DNA of 27,922 bases from NCBI GenBank assembly GCA_022827165.1, contig JAJDTN010000048.1, forward strand, positions 1-27,922, read 5' to 3'. This DNA is from Candidatus Latescibacterota bacterium (GTDB lineage Bacteria; Latescibacterota; UBA2968; UBA8231). Below the pieces are notes generated by a model. The model was not told the origin of the DNA and made no database searches. It saw only the letters and a list, made by a program, of their open reading frames with translations. This document shows, piece after piece, positions 1-6,768 of the stretch (its first letter is position 1; every line of letters starts with the position of its first letter). The position numbers and the translations under genes were made by a program.

Positions 1-504
1 GGGCACGACCACCAGCGGGCCCTTGCCTTCCGCGGAGTCGGTGAGGGCGATGGCCACCACCAGCCCCTGGCACTGCCGGATGCGAACCTCTTCCCAGGCG
101 CCGCCGGCCCGCGGGAGCGGAGAACCGTCGGCGTTGCGGCCATTCCACCCCGCCAGGTTGATGTACGCCCGGTCCAGCGTGTGCGCCCCGCCTGTCAGTG
201 GCAGCGGGGCTTCGTCGCACCCTCCTGCGGCGGCGGCAGGGACGTGCCTCGCAGGGCCGTCCTGGCGAAAGCCGTCGCCGCACAGCTCGCGCACGTAGCG
301 TCCGACGGCGCCGGCCTCGCTGCACAAATCGCCCAGATCGCCGCTGTCGCGGCACGCGGACAGCTCGGCGGGGCCGAGGAGTTGCGGCAGCACGAGGAAC
401 CCGAGGGCGTCGAAGGTGAAGTTCTGCTCTATGGTGAGGATCGATGGCTCGTGCGCGTGCGTCGCCTCGTTCCAGTGGTTCACTGTGTAGGAGTCGGTGC
501 CCAT
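1..504 (-). CDS. PhyH-like oxygenase, N-terminal 168 residues (cut by window start)
   Basis: The minus strand reads open from an ATG at 504 to base 1 without a stop, giving exactly 168 codons, so the C-terminus lies outside the window. The start has a GAGG about nine bases upstream. Seen: an N-terminal FDALGFLVLPQLLGPAEL stretch, the usual opening of phytanoyl-CoA-dioxygenase-type Fe(II)/2-oxoglutarate oxygenases, and further in RAYINLAGW and QGLVVAIALTDSAEGKGPL leading to VVVP, which resembles the core strand that normally continues into PGSH. The canonical iron-binding HxD is not obvious in the visible part. Some PhyH-like subfamilies lack it, so catalytic activity is uncertain. It lies 192 bp downstream of, and on the same strand as, the dimethylformamidase-like gene and may follow it in one transcript. 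The substrate cannot be told from sequence. Confidence 0.72.
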   Translation of the reverse strand, partial: MGTDSYTVNHWNEATHAHEPSILTIEQNFTFDALGFLVLPQLLGPAELSACRDSGDLGDLCSEAGAVGRYVRELCGDGFRQDGPARHVPAAAAGGCDEAPLPLTGGAHTLDRAYINLAGWNGRNADGSPLPRAGGAWEEVRIRQCQGLVVAIALTDSAEGKGPLVVVP

Positions 505-593
505 GGTCAGACCTCGCTGCTTTCTGGAGGGTGGATGGTGTCTTCTGGGGCTATTCTACCTACCGAAAACACCGCTGCGGCGGCAAGTGACCG

Positions 594-613
594 GCGCAGG
601 CGTTGGCCTGCGC
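594..613 (-). terminator. Hairpin between the dimethylformamidase-like and PhyH-like genes
   Basis: A perfect 8-bp stem (GCGCAGGC with GCCTGCGC) closes a four-base GTTG loop in the 192-bp gap downstream of the stop at 697. There is no clear T-run after it on the minus strand, only a TGTTTT about 25 bases further on. It could be an intrinsic-like terminator, an mRNA-end stabiliser or chance. Confidence 0.35.
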
Positions 614-696
614 GTGCCCCGGGGCGGGGTGATCCCTCACACCTGAGGGGCAGCGAGAGCCGCCCGGCACGGGCTCCTCGTCAGCGAGCTCATCCA

Positions 697-2061
697 CTAT
701 CGGCCGAGACGGTCCAGGACATTGCGCGTGATCTGGGCCACCGGACCGCCGTTCCGGTAGAGGCCGTGCGCCCACTCGATGGTTGCCGCCGTGAAGACAG
801 TCCCCTTGAACTCCGTCTCGTTGACCGCGACGGTGGCGTAGAACCGGTCCTGGTGGACCCCCAGGTCCGCGTTGAGGCCGTGGTCCTCCGCGTCCCCGAT
901 GGCGATGATCTGGTAGTGCGGGCTGATCCCGTCACGGCCCGTAAACCGCGGCTTCCCATCCTTGAACTCGATGTCACCCCCGTCGCACTCGACTCCGACG
1001 ATCGAGTCTTCCCGTCCGAACTCGTCCCCTTCTCCCAGGCCGGTTCCTGCGAAGGCCCAGTGGTCGGGCCGGGTCACGCGGAAGAACCCGTATTCGCCGG
1101 ACGTGGGGGCCACGATCTCGCCGGGAGTCTTGCTCTTGGCGTTGACGGCGGCCGTATAGGAAACGCCAATCGTGCGCTGACGCAGATTGTCGATTGCGCG
1201 GAGAAAGGATGTGTCGGGGTCCTCCGGCGTGCCGAGGGGGTGCATCTTGTACCGGCTCTTGGCACAGTAGAGCTGGCGTCCGCCGGCCCGGGTCTCCACC
1301 AGGTGCGAGAAGGAGTTGCCGGCAAAGACCATCAGGTTGCCGCCGCGCGCCACGAACCGCTGAAGCTGCTCGCACTCTTCGCGGCTCGAATACTCGCCGT
1401 GACAGATCCTGAGATGTGCAGGGTAGTCATCCAGGAGATTCGGCTGCCGGTCGTGGTCGGCGTTGACGCAGTAGTCTACCTGGTACCCCTCGGCGTCGAG
1501 CCACGATGTGAAGAACTGGTCCCAGGCATGGAACCCGCCCATGATGTCCGGCTGCAAGGGCCGCTCGAAGGTCACGAGGTTGCTGTGAGATCGGTCAGTG
1601 GACAGGTAGGGGAATAGGCACTTGCCGCCCACGCAGTTGTACGCGGCATAGGTATTGGTCTCGATCGTCAGGAGAATCGGCGCGCTGGGAAGGCGCGGGC
1701 GAACGACGAACAGAATCTCCCGGATCCCCTGTGCGGTGGGGAAGCTGGCGATGTAGACGCCGCTCTTCCAGTGGCGAGGAACCCGGAACGAGACCGTCGC
1801 GGGCCAGCCGAATCCGTCCCGATAGCCGGACTCGGGGATCGGGGGAAGCCCGCCGCGCAGGCCGCTTATCTCCTTCACCAGACGCCGTTCGGCCCCTTCG
1901 TGGAACACGAATACACCGTAGTACGATCGGGAATTCGATATGTGGAACGTTACCTCATCTCCCTGACACACACTCATCGGGGTGGCATAGCCGCCTTCTT
2001 TCAACTTCCAGTACCGGGTTGCGTCCTGTTCGTAATGGGAGAAGATGTGTTCGCGTTTCAT
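697..2061 (-). CDS. N,N-dimethylformamidase beta-subunit-like protein
   Basis: 454 residues. The frame is open further upstream, but the ATG at 2061 is chosen because GGAGAGAG precedes it directly and the family-like sequence begins there (MKREHIFSHYEQ). Seen: an N-terminal beta-rich region (about residues 25-125, including SYYGVFVFHEG and SGVYIASFPTAQG), then LTIETNTYAAYNCVGGKCLF (about 131-150), then a long C-terminal part with HAWDQFFTSWLDAEGYQVDY, RGGNLMVFAGNSF and PDHWAFAGTGLGEGDEFG. This layout matches the C-terminal large domain of DMFase beta subunits, an iron-dependent amidohydrolase family that also has many members of unknown substrate. I could not assign the Tyr/Tyr/Glu iron ligands by eye. 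No small-subunit (alpha) gene is visible nearby, so true dimethylformamidase activity is doubtful. A PhyH-like gene lies downstream. Confidence 0.75.
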   Translation of the reverse strand: MKREHIFSHYEQDATRYWKLKEGGYATPMSVCQGDEVTFHISNSRSYYGVFVFHEGAERRLVKEISGLRGGLPPIPESGYRDGFGWPATVSFRVPRHWKSGVYIASFPTAQGIREILFVVRPRLPSAPILLTIETNTYAAYNCVGGKCLFPYLSTDRSHSNLVTFERPLQPDIMGGFHAWDQFFTSWLDAEGYQVDYCVNADHDRQPNLLDDYPAHLRICHGEYSSREECEQLQRFVARGGNLMVFAGNSFSHLVETRAGGRQLYCAKSRYKMHPLGTPEDPDTSFLRAIDNLRQRTIGVSYTAAVNAKSKTPGEIVAPTSGEYGFFRVTRPDHWAFAGTGLGEGDEFGREDSIVGVECDGGDIEFKDGKPRFTGRDGISPHYQIIAIGDAEDHGLNADLGVHQDRFYATVAVNETEFKGTVFTAATIEWAHGLYRNGGPVAQITRNVLDRLGR

Positions 2062-2435
2062 TCTCTCTCCTCTACCGCCGGTACGCCGGAGGCCAGGTCC
2101 CGGGCGCGCAGTCCAGGCGCCTCTGGAGCGTTGAGGGCCAAGGGCGCAGTTCCAGCTCTCCGCCGGGGGCGCCGAAGTTGCCGCCGTGGGCCTCGGCCTC
2201 TCTCCGGCGGGGTCGGTCACGCCGACGCGGGGCACCTGCTTCGCCGGCCGGGGCCGTGGGGCCGCCGGGGATGACCACGGAAGGGGAGACCTCCACGCTC
2301 TCGCCGGGGCGGCAGGTGCCCCCCGGCCAGCCGGTGCTTACCTCCAGGCCGGTGACCGGTAGGGCAGGTGGCTCAGGACGAGGGCGCGGCCGATTGAGGG
2401 TTGACACCGACCAACCCAATGATAATGTTGTGTTC
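2062..2435. other. 374-bp intergenic region between divergent genes
   Basis: No convincing gene is seen here. The open frames across it are low-complexity GC-rich shadows without ribosome-binding sites. It must hold the promoter of the minus-strand dimethylformamidase-like gene, which I could not locate, and at its right edge the promoter of the plus-strand nucleotidyltransferase/HTH module. Confidence 0.6.
2401..2428 (+). promoter_or_regulatory. Promoter of the nucleotidyltransferase/HTH module, probably giving a leaderless mRNA
   Basis: A perfect TTGACA (2401-2406) is followed after 16 bases by TAATGT (2423-2428); GATAAT at 2421-2426 is an alternative -10 with a short 14-base spacer. Transcription would begin about 2435, at the ATG of the next gene (2436). 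No Shine-Dalgarno-like sequence lies between -10 and the ATG, so leaderless translation is the simplest reading. Confidence 0.6.
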
Positions 2436-2873
2436 ATGATGCTTGAGCCTGACCCCGAGACTGGCTACCTCCTGCCAGGCGTCCACGGTGCCGGGTGGCA
2501 CGATGTCGCGGGTCGCTTCGCCGGTAACAGCCACCGAGCACGACTGATGGAAGGTTTGCTGGCTGCGTGCCGCAACCTGGCAGCGGCCGGCTGCGGGGAG
2601 CTTCTGCTGGACGGCAGCTTCGTTGCGGCGAAGGCACTGCCGGGGGACTACGACGCCGCCTGGGAAACGAGGGGTGTCGATCCGGGCCGGCTGGACCCGG
2701 TCCTTCTCGACTTCAGCAACCGCCGGGCGGCGATGAAGGCGAAGTACTTGGGACACCTTTTCCCCGCGTCCACGTTCGCCGCGCCCGGAGTGCTCTATCG
2801 AGACTTCTTCAGGACCGACCGCAACGGCGTCGAGAAGGGCGTCGTGCTGATCGATTTGGGGAGCGTGCCATGA
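2436..2873 (+). CDS. DUF6932-like minimal nucleotidyltransferase-fold protein (first gene of a TA-like pair)
   Basis: 145 residues from the ATG at 2436; a second ATG follows at 2439. Seen: YLLPGVHGAGWHDVAGRF near the start, then LDGSFVAAKALPGDYDAAWE (about 58-77). The GS (60-61) and D-Y-D (71-73) spacing fits the hG[GS]...D-h-D signature of the nucleotidyltransferase fold. LDPVLLDF and a C-terminal KGVVLIDLG strand follow. The pattern matches proteins I recall as DUF6932, usually found next to a small XRE-type HTH gene. The stop overlaps the next start in ATGA, so translation is coupled. By analogy with MNT-containing toxin-antitoxin pairs, it could be a nucleotidyl-transferring toxin or antitoxin. 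That role is inference, as is the assignment of metal-binding residues. Confidence 0.7.
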   Translation: MMLEPDPETGYLLPGVHGAGWHDVAGRFAGNSHRARLMEGLLAACRNLAAAGCGELLLDGSFVAAKALPGDYDAAWETRGVDPGRLDPVLLDFSNRRAAMKAKYLGHLFPASTFAAPGVLYRDFFRTDRNGVEKGVVLIDLGSVP

Positions 2874-3316
2874 TCACCAACGAGAGACAGTACCGGATCA
2901 CGCGAAAAAAGGCGCTCAGCTTTGCCAGTGCGATCGAAGAGTTCGACGCCATGGCGGACGAACGTAACGATGTGCACGCGAGGCTGCTGCAGGCCGAGCG
3001 GGAGGCCATGGAGAGCCAACTGGCGGACCTGCGGAAAGAGCTCGATGAGTACGAGCAACTCAAGTCGGCCCACATGTCGGTCATTTCGGTAGCCTCCTTC
3101 GAAGAGCTTGCGGACGGCCTGATCAAGGCCAGGATTGCGGCAGGACTGAGCCAGCGGGCGCTTGCCCAACGCCTGGAACTCAAGGAGCAGCAGATCCAAC
3201 GGTATGAGGCGGAACGCTACGCCTCCGCCAGCTACCAGCGACTATGCCAGGTCGTGCGCGCTCTGGAGGTTCGGATCGAGAATGAGATCCTGCTTCCCCT
3301 GCGTGCCGATTTGTGA
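2870..3316 (+). CDS. XRE-family HTH regulator with an N-terminal coiled coil (partner of the DUF6932-like protein)
   Basis: 148 residues. The ATG at 2870 overlaps the upstream stop (ATGA) and has GGGGAG about eight bases before it. Seen: MITNERQYRITRKKA at the N-terminus, a charged heptad-like stretch (about 36-64, rich in E, L, R and K) suggesting a coiled coil, then an HTH-3/XRE-type helix-turn-helix (about 80-133, with AAGLSQRALAQRLELKEQQI). A short C-terminal tail ends the protein. It probably dimerises through the coiled coil and binds the module's own promoter, the usual arrangement for an antitoxin-like regulator. Autoregulation is inferred; no operator was identified with certainty. 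Codon use is less GC-rich than in the right half of the window, consistent with a mobile accessory pair. Confidence 0.8.
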   Translation: MITNERQYRITRKKALSFASAIEEFDAMADERNDVHARLLQAEREAMESQLADLRKELDEYEQLKSAHMSVISVASFEELADGLIKARIAAGLSQRALAQRLELKEQQIQRYEAERYASASYQRLCQVVRALEVRIENEILLPLRADL

Positions 3317-3337
3317 GACACTCTTCCCATCCAGGCG

Positions 3338-3355
3338 CCGGCCGACACTGGCCGG
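3338..3355 (+). terminator. Hairpin after the HTH gene
   Basis: A perfect 6-bp stem (CCGGCC with GGCCGG) around a GACACT loop, 21 bases after the HTH stop codon. There is no T-run behind it, so it is at best a weak or non-classical terminator. Confidence 0.35.
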
Positions 3356-3407
3356 AGCCTGCCTTCCGGTGGATTCGGCTCCATCAGCCGTATACCTTCG
3401 ACCCCGG

Positions 3408-3466
3408 AAGCAAATGACCGCCGACTCGCCATCCACCTACCGCGCCCCCGCCTTCGCCGACTCCAA
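3408..3466 (+). repeat. 59-bp direct repeat, copy A (copy of a phyH 5' end)
   Basis: Identical over 59 bases to 5587-5645, covering the last bases of the leader, the ATG and the first 17 codons of the PhyH gene. Upstream, a further block at 3389-3407 matches 5536-5554 at 18 of 19 positions, but the roughly 31 bases that separate the two blocks in copy B are missing here. It is therefore a partial, internally deleted duplicate of the phyH promoter and start. Confidence 0.93.
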
Positions 3467-3545
3467 AACATCCCCAGGGGCCGGCACCGAGCCCCTTCAT
3501 CCACAGACTCAGTCCCTCGCGGTCGCCTCGCGATCCACTACTTGA
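3414..3545 (+). pseudogene. Truncated phyH start fragment (MTADSPSTYRAPAFADSK...)
   Basis: An ATG at 3414 opens a 43-codon frame whose first 18 residues equal the N-terminus of the PhyH protein at 5593. It then diverges and runs into a TGA at 3543-3545, inside the tail of the opposite-strand Cache gene. The bases just after the identical block (a CCCC, GGG, GGCAC pattern) loosely resemble the continuing phyH sequence with a small deletion, so this may be a decayed gene rather than a clean recombination scar. No function is expected. Confidence 0.75.
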
Positions 3546-5253
3546 GGTAGAGCAGCCGTCGCGTCTCTACCCCTTCGGAATAGCTCAGGCGGGCGATGTA
3601 GACCCCCGACGACAGCGAGGCGCCGTGCTGGTCGCGGGCATCCCACTGGACTTGGTAGGAGCCGGCCCCCTGGAACTCATCCACCAGCGTGCGCACCGGC
3701 TGGCCCAGCATATTGTAGATCACCAAGTGCACCGGTCCGGAGCTGGACAGGTGGTAGGCGATCTGCGTGGCGCTGTTGAAGGGGTTGGGCACGTTCGTGG
3801 GTGCCAGCCCGCCGGCCGATGTCCCTGCCTTGGCCGCGGCCAGTGATTCGAACCTTGTGATCCATATGCCGCCGCCCAGCGTCAGTTCCAGGACCTGGCG
3901 TCGGTTGCGATTGAGGGGAATGCTGTGCCACTGTCCGACGACCTCTCCGTCGGCGTTGCGGGCCCGGGCCTGGTAGAGACCACTCAGCTGCCTCCCGCCG
4001 GAAATAGTCAGAGACGCCTGACCGTCCGCATCGGTAATCGTGCTCCAGGCGTAGTGGCCGGGACGGCCGGAGATGGAGCGGGAGAACTCGACGGTCAACC
4101 CCTCGACGGCGTCGCCGAGGACCGTGACCTCCACTTCGGTACGGGGACCCTCCCTGTAAAAGCCCGACCCGACGATGATGCGTATGCTCTGAACTTCTAC
4201 ACCATCTTCTTCACGGGAAAAGACGAACTCGCGGGCGTAGCCCACCTTGGGGATGTCGGCCCGGTCGGTGTCGTCGGAGGGGTCGTCGTAGAAATACTCC
4301 ACGAAACCGCCTTCCGGGCTGCTGGTGGCCGCCTCGAGGACCTGCGGCAGAATGAGCTCTCCGGTAACCCCGTCCCGGGCAATCCCCACCAGAGGCTGAA
4401 ACTCGAAAATGTCAGGGAACGCGCCGTGAAACAGGACGATTTCGCTGGTGCGTTCCAGGACGTAGAGGTACACCGAACCGTCTTTCCAGGGTCCGTTCTC
4501 ATCCCGCATGGCAATCCTGAGTTTCGCGAGCGCCGTTGGATCGCCGGAAGCCCAAATTGGAAAAAAATAGTCCCACGCTTCGGCGACGAAGGTCTTCAGG
4601 GTGGCCCGGTCCACCACGTCGCTGGCGGTAACGTCCGGGTCGCCGTAATCGATCTCTTCCTCGGCGACGGGAACCAGGTGAGTCTCATCGAGATCAAACC
4701 CGGCGATCGAGAAGTTCAAGGTGGGGTTCGCGAGGGCAAAGCCGGAGGCCCCCGGGATATCGGGGACCTCGAACAACCCGCCATCCCCGGCTGCGGCGAA
4801 CGCTTCGGCGGCCGAGGCATGGTCGGTCAACTCGGCCGGGTTGATTCCCGCTGCCTGCAGGATCGCGCCATAGATCAAGGGCTTGAGCAGCCTGCCGGAC
4901 AGGCCCAGGGACTTGGCGTGTTGCCATACCCGGCCGTCGGCCGTCAGGGTTACCAGGTAGGTGGAACCGGAACGCCAGGCGCTCCCCTCCTGCCTGGTGA
5001 GACAGTGAGCCTGCAGGGACTCTCCAATACTAGTGATCTCATGATGCAATTCATCAAACCGATCTCTCGCGGCCAGCATGAACTCCCTCAGGCTCGCGCT
5101 GCCGTCTTCCACCTGTTGGGCGGTAACGGTCGGGCCCGCAGGCAGAGGCGCGTCGGCAGGATATCCACACTCTCTCAAGTCCTGGGCCGGGGCTGGATGC
5201 GCACTGGAAAGGACGCCGGCCAGCACAAGAACACCGACAAGAAAGGTCATCAT
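3538..5253 (-). CDS. Secreted Cache-domain protein with a FlgD-like/T9SS-type C-terminal sorting domain
   Basis: 571 residues. The ATG at 5253 is chosen because AGGAG lies seven to eight bases upstream and the signal peptide starts there (MMTFLVGVLVLAGVLSSAHP, with a likely cut after A-P-A at residue 23). Seen: a first Cache-like unit (about 35-150, with WRSGSTYLVTLTADGRVWQH), a second one (about 205-350, with WKDGSVYLYVLERTSEIVLF and a VEYFYDDP strand), an Ig-like or carboxypeptidase-regulatory-type beta domain (about 380-475, with ITDADGQASLTISGGR), then a C-terminal domain (about 490-571) opening with VPNPFNSATQIAYHL and ending SSGVYIARLSYSEG...LLYLK. The last domain is typical of FlgD-like/type-IX sorting tails in FCB-type bacteria. 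Cache domains normally sense small molecules for chemoreceptors or kinases. Here no membrane-anchored signalling module follows, so it may be an extracellular or surface-bound ligand binder. Codons are only moderately GC-rich. Confidence 0.8.
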   Translation of the reverse strand: MMTFLVGVLVLAGVLSSAHPAPAQDLRECGYPADAPLPAGPTVTAQQVEDGSASLREFMLAARDRFDELHHEITSIGESLQAHCLTRQEGSAWRSGSTYLVTLTADGRVWQHAKSLGLSGRLLKPLIYGAILQAAGINPAELTDHASAAEAFAAAGDGGLFEVPDIPGASGFALANPTLNFSIAGFDLDETHLVPVAEEEIDYGDPDVTASDVVDRATLKTFVAEAWDYFFPIWASGDPTALAKLRIAMRDENGPWKDGSVYLYVLERTSEIVLFHGAFPDIFEFQPLVGIARDGVTGELILPQVLEAATSSPEGGFVEYFYDDPSDDTDRADIPKVGYAREFVFSREEDGVEVQSIRIIVGSGFYREGPRTEVEVTVLGDAVEGLTVEFSRSISGRPGHYAWSTITDADGQASLTISGGRQLSGLYQARARNADGEVVGQWHSIPLNRNRRQVLELTLGGGIWITRFESLAAAKAGTSAGGLAPTNVPNPFNSATQIAYHLSSSGPVHLVIYNMLGQPVRTLVDEFQGAGSYQVQWDARDQHGASLSSGVYIARLSYSEGVETRRLLYLK

Positions 5254-5592
5254 CTTGATCTCCTTCTGTTTCTGCGAGCACGTCTTCGGAAAGCGCGGGG
5301 TGCGCGTGATCGACGCCGCCGTGGAGGATGTATCGGCCGAGGAAGTCGACAGCGAATCGAGCATGGTCCACCAAGATGGCACGGTTTTTTTTAATCAGTC
5401 AAGCGCACAGATCACCCCTCAGGAAGTTGGGCACCTCGAAGGCGTCCCGGTGGAAGAGCATGCGGCTCCCGCCGCAGCGGTGCCGGGGAGCAGGGCCAGG
5501 ATCCGGGGGAAGCCGCTTTCATCGGGGCCATGGGGCGTATACCTTCGACGCCGGTTCGACGCAGCGCCCATCTTCTTCTCGGGGAAAAGCAA
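5254..5592. other. 339-bp intergenic region between the divergent Cache gene and phyH
   Basis: No gene is supported here. It contains a run of eight T (5385-5392), which is an A-tract on the Cache-gene strand. Just upstream on that strand is TTGACT (5397-5402 complement), a reasonable -35, but the -10 at proper spacing is poor (CATCTT). The right edge holds the duplicated phyH leader and its promoter-like element. Confidence 0.55.
5517..5547 (+). promoter_or_regulatory. Candidate phyH promoter of Bacteroidota type
   Basis: TTTC (5517-5520) and TACCTTCG (5540-5547) are separated by 19 bases, one mismatch each from the TTTG-N19-TAnnTTTG pattern of Bacteroidota-type housekeeping promoters. The TATACCTTCG block is retained in the duplicated copy at 3391-3400, but the TTTC is not. 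The call rests on pattern resemblance only. Confidence 0.35.
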
Positions 5593-5645
5593 ATGACCGC
5601 CGACTCGCCATCCACCTACCGCGCCCCCGCCTTCGCCGACTCCAA
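5587..5645 (+). repeat. 59-bp direct repeat, copy B (inside the phyH 5' end)
   Basis: Identical to 3408-3466 and in the same orientation. This copy sits in the intact gene, so it is likely the source or the better-preserved duplicate. The two copies bracket the Cache-protein gene. Confidence 0.93.
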
Positions 5646-6762
5646 GCCCGAGCTCGCCGCCCCGGGCGGCACGCCGGAGCGGCTGGAGCACCTCCGGGAG
5701 CACGGCTTCGTGATCATCACCGACTTCGTCGACAACCCGTGGATCCCCGTCCTGCGCGAGGCCGGACGCCGGATCACCGAGGCCTGCGCCCCGGAGAACG
5801 GCTACGACCGCATCGACTGCTCCCGGGGCTACGTGCACCGCGCCGCCGAGGACGAGCCTTGGGCGATCCGCGGCCTCGTCCACCCCGCCTTCGGGGAGCC
5901 GGACTTCGCCGCCTTCCACGGCTCCGACGACTTCCTGGCCTTCATCGAGTCCTGGTGCGGCGGGCTGCAGCGCGAGGACTTGGTCCTCGGGGGCCTGCTG
6001 CTGTGGTGCAACCCCCGCAAGCGCGAGAACAAGCTCGGCTGGCACCGGGACACGACCTGGTGGGGCACCGGCAAGCCCTACCGCGCCCAGGGCGGCGAGG
6101 AGCCGGAGGGCCCCGAGGCGTATTCCGAGGAGGTGGAGCGCAGGCGCTGGAAGGAGATCCAGGAGAGCAACGCCAAGTCGATCACCGAGCGCAGCGGCGT
6201 GAGCATGTTCCTGGCCCTGACCGACGACGAGTGCCACGAGCTGATCCCGGGATCCCACGACCGCTGGCGCACCCCCCTGGAGCACGACGTGCTGCTGCCC
6301 AAGGCGATGAAGGAGAAGGGGGTCCCCCACACCCCCAGCTGGAACGGCGAGGACCCCCTGCCCGGCCAGACCGCCATCCGCCTCAAGGCCGGGGAGGCCC
6401 TGATCCGCAACGGCGCCACCATCCACACCGGCCACTGCGTCCCCGACCGCGAGCGCAACACCCTCTCCATCGGCTGGACGAAGTGGGGCGGCCCCCCCAC
6501 CGGCGAGCCCACCGTGGCCGACGCCCGCAGCGCCTGGCAGCTCGACCCGGCCGTGCGCGAGGCCCTGCCCCACGAGTGGATGCAGACCGCCTGGGACCGC
6601 TGGGCCGAGACCCAGAGGCTGGGCGACACCCTGGAGGACCGCTACGCCGGCTACGACATCAAGCGCATCAAGTCCGGCGAGGTCGTCGGCTGGCGCAGCG
6701 AGCTGGAGCGCCAGGCGGCGGCGGCGGGAGAGGACTGGCAGCCGTTCCAGACGGCGGCGTGA
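5593..6762 (+). CDS. Phytanoyl-CoA dioxygenase (PhyH)-family Fe(II)/2-oxoglutarate oxygenase
   Basis: 389 residues from the ATG at 5593, with GGGGA about eight bases upstream. Seen: LREHGFVIITDFVD (about 34-47), the common PhyH opening; the iron-binding H-x-D in LGWHRDTTWW (H151, D153); ELIPGSHDRWRTPL (216-229), the family's PGSH element; and the distal histidine with the 2-oxoglutarate-binding arginine in ATIHTGHCVPDRERNTLSIG (H278, R288 likely). All catalytic elements are present, so it is probably an active cytosolic oxygenase. The substrate is unknown. It ends six bases before herA, so it may be the first gene of that operon, or herA may have been placed behind it. Its first 18 codons and part of its leader are duplicated at 3389-3466. 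Codons are strongly GC-ending, unlike the genes to its left. Confidence 0.88.
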   Translation: MTADSPSTYRAPAFADSKPELAAPGGTPERLEHLREHGFVIITDFVDNPWIPVLREAGRRITEACAPENGYDRIDCSRGYVHRAAEDEPWAIRGLVHPAFGEPDFAAFHGSDDFLAFIESWCGGLQREDLVLGGLLLWCNPRKRENKLGWHRDTTWWGTGKPYRAQGGEEPEGPEAYSEEVERRRWKEIQESNAKSITERSGVSMFLALTDDECHELIPGSHDRWRTPLEHDVLLPKAMKEKGVPHTPSWNGEDPLPGQTAIRLKAGEALIRNGATIHTGHCVPDRERNTLSIGWTKWGGPPTGEPTVADARSAWQLDPAVREALPHEWMQTAWDRWAETQRLGDTLEDRYAGYDIKRIKSGEVVGWRSELERQAAAAGEDWQPFQTAA

Positions 6763-6768
6763 GGGAGC

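Noticed and set aside
3466..3545. Similarity of the end of the phyH fragment to the start of herA (a shared CGGCACCGAGCCC)
   Set aside because: Thirteen shared bases in GC-rich DNA with no extension on either side are likely chance.
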